A stretch of DNA of 60,318 nucleotides from a virus, in the IMG/VR virus record IMGVR_UViG_3300025108_000047, positions 1 through 60,318 of that record, one strand, 5' to 3'. This document shows positions 22,278-28,424 of this stretch, one piece after another (the first letter of the stretch is position 1; every line of letters starts with the position of its first letter). The notes under the pieces were generated by a model, which saw only the letters and a list, made by a program, of their open reading frames with translations, had not been told where the DNA came from and did not search any database. The position numbers and the translations under genes are program-made.

Positions 22278-23255
22278 TTAATTAGTTTCTAATAATTGAT
22301 TTTGTGTAACAGACTTTAAAAGTTTAGAAAGAAAAGCTTTTTCTTTTCCATTTTTAACCCACTTAACCTCTAATAAGTTTTTAATGTTTAATAAGTCTTT
22401 AAGGTTTTGAGTTGTTTCTAGTCCTGAACCTAGTCCACTTGAGGCGTTGCCATCTAAAAAGTTAATCCAGTTTGTAAAGCCATAAGACCTGTAGAGTCCA
22501 GGGATACCAATACAGGCAACCCTAGACACGTCAAGTTTTTCACTAGCAGACTTTAACTTAAAGGTAAAGCCTTGCTCGTAACTTCCAACTTCAACTCGTT
22601 TATCTTTATGTTCAAATGTTCTTGTAACATTATGAGCAACACAAAGAGCCAAGACTTCTACAGACAAACCACAACGTTGTAACATATCTACTGCAACAGT
22701 AGTTAATGCCGCAAGTCGATTGAGTTGTTTTTCTGTATGACCACAAGAAACAGAAAAGTTGACAGCAAGTCTGACTACATTTTCTTTCTTACCTTTAGTC
22801 ATGGACTGCCAGTGTTCAGGGTCTCCTGAAAGAACTCTATCTATATCAAGCTCTGAGCCTGAGTCTGAAAACTTTCTTCTACGTTTAAATGACACAGCTC
22901 TACGCATTGATTCCTCTATTCCATCCATGCTTAATAATATATCTCTGTATTTAGATATTTGTTTAAGAGTTTTGTTGGAACATTCACCACTACGCAAAGC
23001 TTCTGTTGTAGAATCTAAGTCTGGAAACTCTGTACCAAAAGTCCAGTCGTCTCCGTCCCTATCTTCTAAGTATTTTTTAGACTTGCCCGTAAGAGAGTGA
23101 CTAATCATTTCGCTTGCATTATCATAGTGTATGATTTCTGCACCGCATATATTATGAGATTTATCTCCTTTCTTTTTTTCAAATATAACCTTGTCATATT
23201 CGTATGGTACGTTTTTATCTTTATCTAATCTTTTCTTTATCATGCTATATTGCAT
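22278..23255 (-). CDS. vWA-like partner of the MoxR-type ATPase, degenerate MIDAS
   Basis: A 325-residue protein, or 321 if ATG 23243, one base after the upstream stop, is used. Residues 160-210 have the layout of a von Willebrand A first strand and helix: VRLAVNFSVSC then HTEKQLNRLAALTTVAVDML and GLSVEVLAL. In the metal site DxSxS is replaced by N166-F-S-V-S170, so metal binding may be weakened. It sits directly downstream of a MoxR-like AAA+ gene, the usual partner order for MoxR-vWA and CobS-CobT pairs. The rest is helical and basic (about 115-130). Confidence 0.6.
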   Translation of the reverse strand: MQYSMIKKRLDKDKNVPYEYDKVIFEKKKGDKSHNICGAEIIHYDNASEMISHSLTGKSKKYLEDRDGDDWTFGTEFPDLDSTTEALRSGECSNKTLKQISKYRDILLSMDGIEESMRRAVSFKRRRKFSDSGSELDIDRVLSGDPEHWQSMTKGKKENVVRLAVNFSVSCGHTEKQLNRLAALTTVAVDMLQRCGLSVEVLALCVAHNVTRTFEHKDKRVEVGSYEQGFTFKLKSASEKLDVSRVACIGIPGLYRSYGFTNWINFLDGNASSGLGSGLETTQNLKDLLNIKNLLEVKWVKNGKEKAFLSKLLKSVTQNQLLETN

Positions 23256-24447
23256 TAATTATTTCATCCATTTTTATTTTAGACTTTTCTTCAGAAGACC
23301 AGTCTATCATTAGATTGTTTATAAAATCTTTAATAGACTTTCCAGAAGACACTTGTCTTTGACCAGATATAAATACACGAGTACTTATTACTCTACGTAT
23401 CTTCTTATCTAATACAGCTTTTCTTAATTTATTAAGAGCAGTGTATAGAAAGTCGTCAGTACATATCTTCTTTTCTAGCTTTTCGTCATAGTTAACTACA
23501 ACTTTAGAGGCTGAAAATCTGTCCATGAAGGCTGCGTCCATGTAGTTTCTACCCGCGTATTCTATAGAGCCAGAACCCCACGTGTTACCAGCACATATAC
23601 ACATAAAGTCTTTGTGTCTTTTTGCTGATGGGTTATCTTTCCTATTAGGTACAGACATAGAACCATTGGCTAGTGCAGAGTTAACGACTAACAAAGTGTT
23701 AGCGTCTGCCGCATCTATCTCGTCAAACAAGAATATGCCACCATTCTCGTAGCAGTCTACAAAGTCTGACATAACGTAAGTGCCGTCAAACAGCATACGT
23801 CCCAACAAGTGAGCTTCTGAAAGACCAGCAGAACATGAGATATGTTTGAACTGAAGCCCTAATGCTTTAGCCACTTGTGATGCCATGTGTGTTTTTCCTG
23901 AACCTGACGGGCCAGCCACAAATACTTGTCTCTCCATTTCACAGAAATATAGCACGTCTTTAAAAGCCTTGTGTAAGCTTTCTTCTAATACAACTTCTTT
24001 TCTGCTAGGAATGCGTACTAGAGTAGGCTTTAATTTAGCCACCTCTTTCTCAACCTTAGCATTAATCTGCTTATTGATGAGTTCTTCGCGTTGTCCTTCT
24101 AGTAAGTTTTGGACAGCGTTACTTATTACAGCTCCCAGGTCAAGACCTAAGTCGATTTTCATTTGATTTCCTTCCATTGATTGTGTTTGTTTAGGTGTTG
24201 TTAATTCTTCAGTTTTTGCAGGAGGGTTTGTTTCTTCAAACAAATCTTCTACAGTTAAAGGCTCAGTATCTTTAATATGCTTGTGTATATCTTCTTCTGA
24301 TGTAAAGCTTTCTATTGCATATATTAAACCTGCTTTACTAGCCCTATTAACTGCTTGATAATTGTCAATTAGATAGTCTATTGCGTGAGATTCTCTTCTT
24401 GCAATTTTTCTAAGTCTGTCTACTGATAATTCTTTTAATTCTTTCAT
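23245..24447 (-). CDS. MoxR/CobS-like AAA+ ATPase
   Basis: A 400-residue protein. Residues 1-140 are helical and partly disordered. The AAA+ core has Walker A GPSGSGKT (179-186), Walker B GGIFLFDEIDAAD (D242-E243), a sensor-1-like CICAGNTWG and DAAFMDRFSA with the arginine finger. It belongs to the MoxR/CbbQ/CobS type, which remodel partner proteins through vWA adaptors. The adjacent vWA-like gene fits. Its phage substrate is unknown; it may act on host complexes early or on phage assembly. Confidence 0.82.
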   Translation of the reverse strand: MKELKELSVDRLRKIARRESHAIDYLIDNYQAVNRASKAGLIYAIESFTSEEDIHKHIKDTEPLTVEDLFEETNPPAKTEELTTPKQTQSMEGNQMKIDLGLDLGAVISNAVQNLLEGQREELINKQINAKVEKEVAKLKPTLVRIPSRKEVVLEESLHKAFKDVLYFCEMERQVFVAGPSGSGKTHMASQVAKALGLQFKHISCSAGLSEAHLLGRMLFDGTYVMSDFVDCYENGGIFLFDEIDAADANTLLVVNSALANGSMSVPNRKDNPSAKRHKDFMCICAGNTWGSGSIEYAGRNYMDAAFMDRFSASKVVVNYDEKLEKKICTDDFLYTALNKLRKAVLDKKIRRVISTRVFISGQRQVSSGKSIKDFINNLMIDWSSEEKSKIKMDEIINAI

Positions 24448-24452
24448 AATTT

Positions 24453-24746
24453 TTATTTATATATTTTAGCGAATGATTTGAATAAGTCTCCTAGAACAGA
24501 TGTCTGTTCTTCTTCAGAGTCTTGTTTTGTAACCAGGGTATACTTAGCGTATGAAACTGGTTCGTCAAACTTATTCTTAGACGTAATTGATTCTGACTTT
24601 ATATTGTGTCCCTCTTCTTTTAGATTGAAGATGACAGCGGCAAGTCTCATAATGCTGTAGTCAAAGTAAGCCTGACGTGGGTCAATGCTTCCGTAAGTTT
24701 CTAGGTGTCTTAACACTCTGTCCTTTTGATTTAATTTCTTAGCCAT
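24453..24746 (-). CDS. Winged-helix HTH protein (HTH_39 type)
   Basis: A 97-residue protein. DRVLRHLETYGSIDPRQAYF then DYSIMRLAAVIFNLKEEGHN and IKSESI follow the pattern of the phage HTH_39 winged helix (LxxLxxxGSITxxxAxxxxxxxRLAxxIxxLRxxGxxI). The wing and a polar tail complete it. Such proteins are small phage DNA binders or replication accessories. It is 5 nt upstream of the MoxR-like gene. Confidence 0.75.
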   Translation of the reverse strand: MAKKLNQKDRVLRHLETYGSIDPRQAYFDYSIMRLAAVIFNLKEEGHNIKSESITSKNKFDEPVSYAKYTLVTKQDSEEEQTSVLGDLFKSFAKIYK

Positions 24747-24750
24747 AATA

Positions 24751-25014
24751 TTATTTTTTAAGATTATATTCTAAATTTCTAGTTTCATCTATGAATGTTG
24801 TAATATTTTCAAACAGCTCTTCTTCTGTCTCGCCATACTCTTTGTATAGTTCTATATACTTGAGTGTTTGAACAAGTAGCATATTAGCACTGTCTGCAAT
24901 ATTACCTATTGCATTTATGTATGATTGTTGCATCTCTTCGATTTCAACAAGTTGTTGTTTATGAGCCACCTCAATTTCTTTGAGGAGTTGCTCAAGCCTG
25001 ATAATTGATTCCAT
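24751..25014 (-). CDS. Helical coiled-coil protein of unknown function
   Basis: An 87-residue protein from ATG 25014 (MESIIRLEQLLKEIEVAHKQ), one base after the preceding stop; a start at 25044 or TTG 25068 would overlap that gene. It is a long acidic coiled coil (QQLVEIEEMQQSYINAIGNI, EYGETEEELFENITTFIDE). It may be a small assembly or regulatory partner. No family recognised. Confidence 0.6.
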   Translation of the reverse strand: MESIIRLEQLLKEIEVAHKQQLVEIEEMQQSYINAIGNIADSANMLLVQTLKYIELYKEYGETEEELFENITTFIDETRNLEYNLKK

Positions 25015-25015
25015 A

Positions 25016-25258
25016 TTATTTAGTTGTTTTTTTGCTGTACGCATATTTATTAATTGTTGTAAATACAAATCCTGATATTAAGCCGACAAACAAAGCACCT
25101 TGTGTGCCAGTTGTTGATGTCAGAGCTATAATACCCATTGTATATAGTATATCTACGATTAGTCTCATAGTTGGATTACGTAAAGCCCATTCTGCTTTAG
25201 TGTCCTTAAGCATCCAGTATGCACCGAATGCCGTTCCGATAGCTGATAATAATATCAT
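25016..25258 (-). CDS. Small multi-pass membrane protein
   Basis: An 80-residue protein from ATG 25258 (MILLSAIGTAFGAYWMLKDT). A start at 25306 would add MSLKKRNVQPIKKLTN and overlap the upstream gene by 47 nt. Hydrophobic segments lie at about 1-17, 32-50 (LIVDILYTMGIIALTST) and 55-70 (ALFVGLISGFVFTTI). Three membrane helices suggest a holin-like or envelope-modifying role, but lysis is already covered at 8039, so host takeover is more likely. Confidence 0.6.
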   Translation of the reverse strand: MILLSAIGTAFGAYWMLKDTKAEWALRNPTMRLIVDILYTMGIIALTSTTGTQGALFVGLISGFVFTTINKYAYSKKTTK

Positions 25259-25259
25259 A

Positions 25260-25436
25260 TTAGTTAACTTTTTTATTGGTTGAACGTTTCTTTTTTTGAG
25301 AGACATCGAAATTCTTAAGTCTTTCTTTTTGTCTCCTCCACATCTTCTCTTTATGTATTTCTGATAACATTAAGATTAGAAACCATATCGCACATATAAG
25401 TACGAATGTTGCAATAATTGATTGTAATTGTGACAT
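25260..25436 (-). CDS. Single-TM basic membrane protein (58 aa)
   Basis: The frame starts MSQLQSIIATFVLICAIWFL with a strong membrane helix (about 7-25). A highly basic cytoplasmic tail follows (HKEKMWRRQKERLKN, SQKKKRSTNKKVN). Its stop is one base before the next ATG, in the same TAAtATG arrangement as the following pair, which supports both starts. Probably an early inner-membrane protein. Function unknown. Confidence 0.6.
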   Translation of the reverse strand: MSQLQSIIATFVLICAIWFLILMLSEIHKEKMWRRQKERLKNFDVSQKKKRSTNKKVN

Positions 25437-25505
25437 AATGATATTCCCTGTTCTTAGTTATTGTATACTCAAGGGTGATGTATTTAGGTATACTATTAGT
25501 TTGCT

Positions 25506-25537
25506 CCCACACTCAATATTCTCTACGTGAATGTGGG
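25506..25537. other. Imperfect hairpin in a 117-nt gene-free gap
   Basis: CCCACA (25506-25511) pairs with TGTGGG (25532-25537), extendable by TCA/TGA across one mismatch. The gap 25437-25553 holds no gene. The hairpin lies just after the stop region of the minus-strand gene upstream and before the next one's transcript end. No T run follows on either strand, so an RNA-processing or regulatory element is more likely than a terminator. Confidence 0.4.
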
Positions 25538-25553
25538 TTAATTTGACAGTAGG

Positions 25554-25790
25554 TTATGCAAAGTAATTGTTAACCTGTATGTCTAATACTTGATTGACGT
25601 GTTCGTCAAACTTGTTATCGTCTATTGACAATAGTGTTGAGGCTGGTGTCATTCTCGTTGAGAGGTCTTTGACGTTAGCCTTGACGTAGTTAAAGTTGTT
25701 AAACTTTGGCTCAAAGTCTGTTGCCTTGAGAATCTTGTATGTCCACGTACCTGGTACGTTAATGACATGGTATCCGAAGATTGTTTTCAT
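25554..25790 (-). CDS. Small protein of unknown function
   Basis: A 78-residue protein (MKTIFGYHVINVPGTWTYKI). It is a small alpha/beta protein with basic middle and acidic end (SIDDNKFDEHVNQVLDIQVN). It is isolated between two gene-free gaps, 117 nt downstream and 279 nt upstream, the latter with the candidate origin. It would be the first gene read leftwards from that region. Confidence 0.6.
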   Translation of the reverse strand: MKTIFGYHVINVPGTWTYKILKATDFEPKFNNFNYVKANVKDLSTRMTPASTLLSIDDNKFDEHVNQVLDIQVNNYFA

Positions 25791-25883
25791 AATTATTTAA
25801 TTGATTGATTTAGTTACTATTTATTTAGATGATTGATAATTTATTTGTTATTAAGTTTATTAACATAGACTTGTTTTTGTCAC

Positions 25884-25907
25884 AAAAAACCCCGAACTTT
25901 GGTGGGT
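25884..25907 (-). terminator. Possible weak terminator for leftward transcription
   Basis: On the minus strand ACCC (25907-25904) and GGGT (25892-25889) can pair around an 11-nt loop, followed by TTTTTT (25889-25884). The stem is only 4-5 bp, but it is one of few GC-rich spots in this AT-rich gap. It would end transcripts coming from 26070 and beyond. Confidence 0.35.
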
Positions 25908-25929
25908 AAGAGGTCTAGTATTACTTATT

Positions 25930-26035
25930 ATGTAGTGAACTTCTAAATAACATAACGACAGTTATATTCTTGTTATTACACTACATTTTTATTATAAGTC
26001 TCTGATAATTAGACAGTTATATGTTATTATCCACA
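25930..26035. other. Candidate replication origin: nested inverted repeats, direct repeats and a DnaA box
   Basis: In the 279-nt gene-free gap 25791-26069 there is an 8-bp inverted repeat ATGTAGTG/CACTACAT (25930-25937 and 25979-25986). It encloses AATAAC/GTTATT (25946-25951 and 25972-25977), which encloses ATAAC/GTTAT around GACA. GACAGTTATAT occurs twice as a direct repeat (25957-25967 and 26012-26022). A perfect DnaA box TTATCCACA lies at 26027-26035. The phage encodes a DnaA domain IV-like protein and DnaB. An origin is the best reading; a structured RNA is the alternative. Confidence 0.5.
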
Positions 26036-26069
26036 TAAAACGTATTAGATTATATGATAATATAGGTGA

Positions 26070-26318
26070 TTATAGAGTATCACTCGCTGTCTTAAACAGA
26101 TTAAATTCTATATTATAGTAGTTATCTACTAGTTTATTTGGGATAAATCTGTCTATTAATGAGATGTTATTAGATTTATTAGGTAGAACAGTATAGCCGA
26201 CAGACTCAAGTTGTCGTTTTCTATAGTTAAATACACGTCTCATCTTCATTCTTTGTTCGTTAATAGCTTGTACCTCGTACGTAGTATTAACTTTCTTGTA
26301 GTTGATTCTTGTTCTCAT
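26070..26318 (-). CDS. Basic protein of unknown function
   Basis: An 82-residue protein rich in Arg, Lys and Asn (MRTRINYKKVNTTYEVQAIN, EQRMKMRRVFNYRKRQLESV). The charge suggests nucleic-acid binding. It lies next to the candidate origin and is 2 nt from its upstream neighbour. No family recognised. Confidence 0.6.
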   Translation of the reverse strand: MRTRINYKKVNTTYEVQAINEQRMKMRRVFNYRKRQLESVGYTVLPNKSNNISLIDRFIPNKLVDNYYNIEFNLFKTASDTL

Positions 26319-26320
26319 AG

Positions 26321-26740
26321 TTATATAGTCTCAATAGAGTATTGTGAGTAAGTACTTCTATAGTTATTGTACTTAGCTCTGGTTGTTATTGTGAAGTATC
26401 TGTTGCCTTGGGCTGATAGCTTCGTGAGTATTAGTATTGGATTGTCTGGTGTTCCCATTGACTTGATATAATCTATCATTGTATTTAGATTACGTTTCTG
26501 CATGGAGTTCCAGATGTCTTCCATTCTCCTTGGTAGGTGAGAGTAGAAGTGTACTGGTAGTTCTTCCCAGTCTCCTTTGCCGTTGAACTTGTGGTTAACG
26601 TCTAGGTTTGCTTGGATGTACCTTTCTCCTTGGTTGTCATAGGCCACCTTAGTGGTTGATTTACTAAAGCTTTCGCTGTAGTTGTTTAGTACTTGGCTTC
26701 TTACGATAGCCTTTACTGGTTGATACTTTTTAGTATACAT
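26321..26740 (-). CDS. Protein of unknown function
   Basis: A 139-residue basic protein (MYTKKYQPVKAIVRSQVLNN). It contains ELPVHFYSHLPRRMEDIWNS and ILTKLSAQGNRYFTITTRAK, suggesting an alpha/beta fold. It heads a two-gene unit with the basic protein downstream. Upstream lies a structured 122-nt gap. No motif assigns a function. Confidence 0.6.
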   Translation of the reverse strand: MYTKKYQPVKAIVRSQVLNNYSESFSKSTTKVAYDNQGERYIQANLDVNHKFNGKGDWEELPVHFYSHLPRRMEDIWNSMQKRNLNTMIDYIKSMGTPDNPILILTKLSAQGNRYFTITTRAKYNNYRSTYSQYSIETI

Positions 26741-26776
26741 AGTTTACTTTATTAAGTTACTGTTTCGTTCTTTTGA

Positions 26777-26813
26777 ACTCATCAGATAAGATACTCATCT
26801 TATTACAGTGAGT
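26777..26813. other. Nested hairpin in a 122-nt gene-free gap
   Basis: ATAAGAT/ATCTTAT (26786-26792 and 26797-26803) around an ACTC loop is enclosed by ACTCA/TGAGT (26777-26781 and 26809-26813). The pairing is perfect in both stems. There is no T run on either side, so it looks like an operator, RNA-stability or recombination element. The gap 26741-26862 has no gene. Confidence 0.45.
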
Positions 26814-26862
26814 AGTTTTGAATCTTACTCAGGATTATTGATTTACTTTTAGTATTATCAAT

Positions 26863-27072
26863 TTACTTTTTGATTTTACTTATAGTATGTTTAGTTAGTA
26901 TTTCTACGTTTGCTAATAGGTTTCCTATGGTGTAACCTGCTTGTCTTCTACCTGATTTATGTTTTAGGTAGTAAGCTGCTGAGTGGGTCATACCGTCTAT
27001 GAACCCTTTAGTTTTGTTGCCTCCTTCTTGATACATTTTTGCCAAGAGGATAGCTTTTTCTTGATTTGTCAT
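26863..27072 (-). CDS. Small basic protein of unknown function
   Basis: A 69-residue protein (MTNQEKAILLAKMYQEGGNK, GFIDGMTHSAAYYLKHKSGR) that is helical and basic with a central GMTHSAAYYLKHKSG. It is among the first genes read from the divergent region, so it is probably an early protein. No family recognised. Confidence 0.6.
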   Translation of the reverse strand: MTNQEKAILLAKMYQEGGNKTKGFIDGMTHSAAYYLKHKSGRRQAGYTIGNLLANVEILTKHTISKIKK

Positions 27073-27083
27073 AATAGTTTTAG

Positions 27084-27260
27084 TTATTTAGTTTTGTTTA
27101 TTACTTCGTTAATAATTGGTTTTAGTTCTTTAAGTATGTTTAGTATTAGTATTCCATTTTCTTTTAGATATTCTGGAGTTACTTCTACGTTTACCTTGAT
27201 GTTTTCTATTTTAACCTCTTCTGAGATTTGTAGATTTGATAATTCGAATGATGTTTTCAT
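27084..27260 (-). CDS. Small protein of unknown function (58 aa)
   Basis: The frame reads MKTSFELSNLQISEEVKIEN, IKVNVEVTPEYLKENGILIL and ends INEVINKTK. It begins with beta strands and ends with an amphipathic helix. The gene fits the gap between its neighbours with 11 and 26 nt spacing and has an ordinary ATG. Its real coding status rests on packing. No family recognised. Confidence 0.58.
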   Translation of the reverse strand: MKTSFELSNLQISEEVKIENIKVNVEVTPEYLKENGILILNILKELKPIINEVINKTK

Positions 27261-27286
27261 AATAGTTTAATTTGATTTGGTTTTAT

Positions 27287-27487
27287 TTATTTAATTAGTG
27301 ATTTATAATAGTGATAAGCTTTTACTATTGGTATAGTTATTAGTGCTTCTATTGTTTGTAATATAAATGGGATTGGTGTTAATATTAGTAAGAGTAGTTC
27401 TCCTAATAGTTTTAACAATGTTTTTAATGTGTTTGTGAATCTGACTTGTGTTGATGAAGTCATTTGTTGTAGTGCAATTTTAAGCAT
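27287..27487 (-). CDS. Small hydrophobic membrane protein, first gene of the leftward unit
   Basis: A 66-residue protein (MLKIALQQMTSSTQVRFTNT). Residues about 21-57 are very hydrophobic (LKTLLKLLGELLLLILTPIP, FILQTIEALITIPIV), giving one or two membrane helices with a Pro break. It is transcribed away from the late genes starting at the control region 27488-27604. As the first leftward gene it may be expressed immediately on entry and act on the host membrane. Confidence 0.62.
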   Translation of the reverse strand: MLKIALQQMTSSTQVRFTNTLKTLLKLLGELLLLILTPIPFILQTIEALITIPIVKAYHYYKSLIK

Positions 27488-27512
27488 AATGTTGTTATTA
27501 AGTTAATTAGTA

Positions 27513-27557
27513 CCCCCCGTTCGGGTTAAGTGTATGTGTAGGGGGGATTGACACATA
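27513..27557. promoter_or_regulatory. GC-rich potential pseudoknot in the divergent control region
   Basis: Four segments lie in the order CCCCCC (27513-27518), TATGTGT (27533-27539), GGGGGG (27541-27546) and ACACATA (27551-27557). The first pairs with the third and the second with the fourth, the topology of an H-type pseudoknot, with perfect 6-bp and 7-bp stems. Within the first loop, CCCG can also pair with CGGG around TT. It lies in the 117-nt gap between the two transcription territories. It could regulate transcription or be an RNA or DNA recognition site. Confidence 0.5.
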
Positions 27558-27592
27558 TAGCATCCCTCAACCTCAAACCAAAAAATTTTTTT

Positions 27593-27600
27593 TAACTTTG
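27593..27600 (+). promoter_or_regulatory. Bacteroidetes -7 promoter box (TAACTTTG) for the late unit
   Basis: TAACTTTG lies after a run of Ts, with 4 nt (GCAA) before the ATG at 27605. It is the likely promoter of the packaging and structural genes. No -33 element is obvious; a TTGACA at 27548 is too far upstream. Confidence 0.6.
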
Positions 27601-27604
27601 GCAA

Positions 27605-27880
27605 ATGATGGAAATGGAAAATGGAAAGATAAACTGCGTTGATGACGTTTGCGTGGTAGACAAATATTACCGTGAGTATAGCGAGCTAATGGCTGACGCT
27701 AATAAAATAAGAGAAAGGTTTAAGGAGGAAGACTTTAAGTTGGTAGAAAAGAAGGAGTACATAATGGACGAACTAATGTTAGAAGATGACTTTAGAAGAA
27801 AGTATGTAAACGTAGCTCAAATATCTTGTATTCCTGGCTATAGATTTATGACTAGACTTATATTAAAACAAATAAGTTAA
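27605..27880 (+). CDS. Small protein of unknown function, first late gene
   Basis: A 91-residue protein (MMEMENGKINCVDDVCVVDK) of charged helices (NKIRERFKEEDFKLVEKKEY) with two nearby cysteines (C11, C16). It starts 4 nt after a -7 box. It precedes the terminase genes by one gene. A small packaging or head-related factor is possible. No family recognised. Confidence 0.62.
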   Translation: MMEMENGKINCVDDVCVVDKYYREYSELMADANKIRERFKEEDFKLVEKKEYIMDELMLEDDFRRKYVNVAQISCIPGYRFMTRLILKQIS

Positions 27881-27885
27881 ATTTG
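27878..27885 (+). promoter_or_regulatory. Bacteroidetes -7 promoter box (TAAATTTG)
   Basis: TAAATTTG, whose first three bases are the stop codon of the preceding gene, stands 5 nt (CATAT) before the ATG at 27891. The spacer is identical to that at 9384-9388. Confidence 0.58.
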
Positions 27886-27890
27886 CATAT

Positions 27891-28424
27891 ATGTATTTAT
27901 TAAAGGTGAGCAAAAAGGGTAGCATCCACAAGGACGCTGACTCGATTATGGTAATTCCAGAGTTCGTAAATCTTATGAAAGCTGAAGGTATGGGTGAAAC
28001 TGCAATGAAATGGGTTGCGCTTATGCACGACTACGAAAGTCCATACAGATATTTAAGTGTAGACGAAAGGTCGAAGGCAGTTAGTAAGGACTTGTTTGAC
28101 ACGTATGACTGGAACGGCAAAAAAAAATCCGTGCTGCAAGCAGCAGTAGATAAATACAAGAAACTACAATTCGACCCACTAGACGAACAGTTAATAGCAT
28201 TCAATGCTAAAATAGACCAGTTCACTAAGTATATGAATAGTATGATTATTAATGATGATAATGCTGAAAGCTTACAGAAGTTAATGATTGGTATCGAAAA
28301 GATATTAAAGACACGACAGACTTTAGTAGACGTTATTGAAAGGAGGGGTGAGCGTCAAAAGATTGTAGGTGATAAACAACTTAGCTTTTTAGAAAGCAAG
28401 TTAAATAGAGATAATGATAAATAA
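27891..28424 (+). CDS. Probable packaging-associated protein (small terminase candidate)
   Basis: A 177-residue protein. The N-terminal part (KGSIHKDADSIMVIPEFVNL, then ALMHDYESPYRYLSVDERSK) recalls the protein encoded immediately before the large terminase in crAss-like phages. The rest is helical (LQKLMIGIEKILKTRQTLVD). It overlaps terL by 11 nt. Position and size fit a small terminase subunit, but no DNA-binding motif is clear. Confidence 0.6.
   Translation: MYLLKVSKKGSIHKDADSIMVIPEFVNLMKAEGMGETAMKWVALMHDYESPYRYLSVDERSKAVSKDLFDTYDWNGKKKSVLQAAVDKYKKLQFDPLDEQLIAFNAKIDQFTKYMNSMIINDDNAESLQKLMIGIEKILKTRQTLVDVIERRGERQKIVGDKQLSFLESKLNRDNDK

Noticed and set aside
27548-27553. TTGACA resembling a sigma-70 -35 element in the divergent region
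   Set aside because: No TATAAT-like element lies 16-18 nt downstream, and the -7 box at 27593 is too far away; part of it belongs to the potential pseudoknot.
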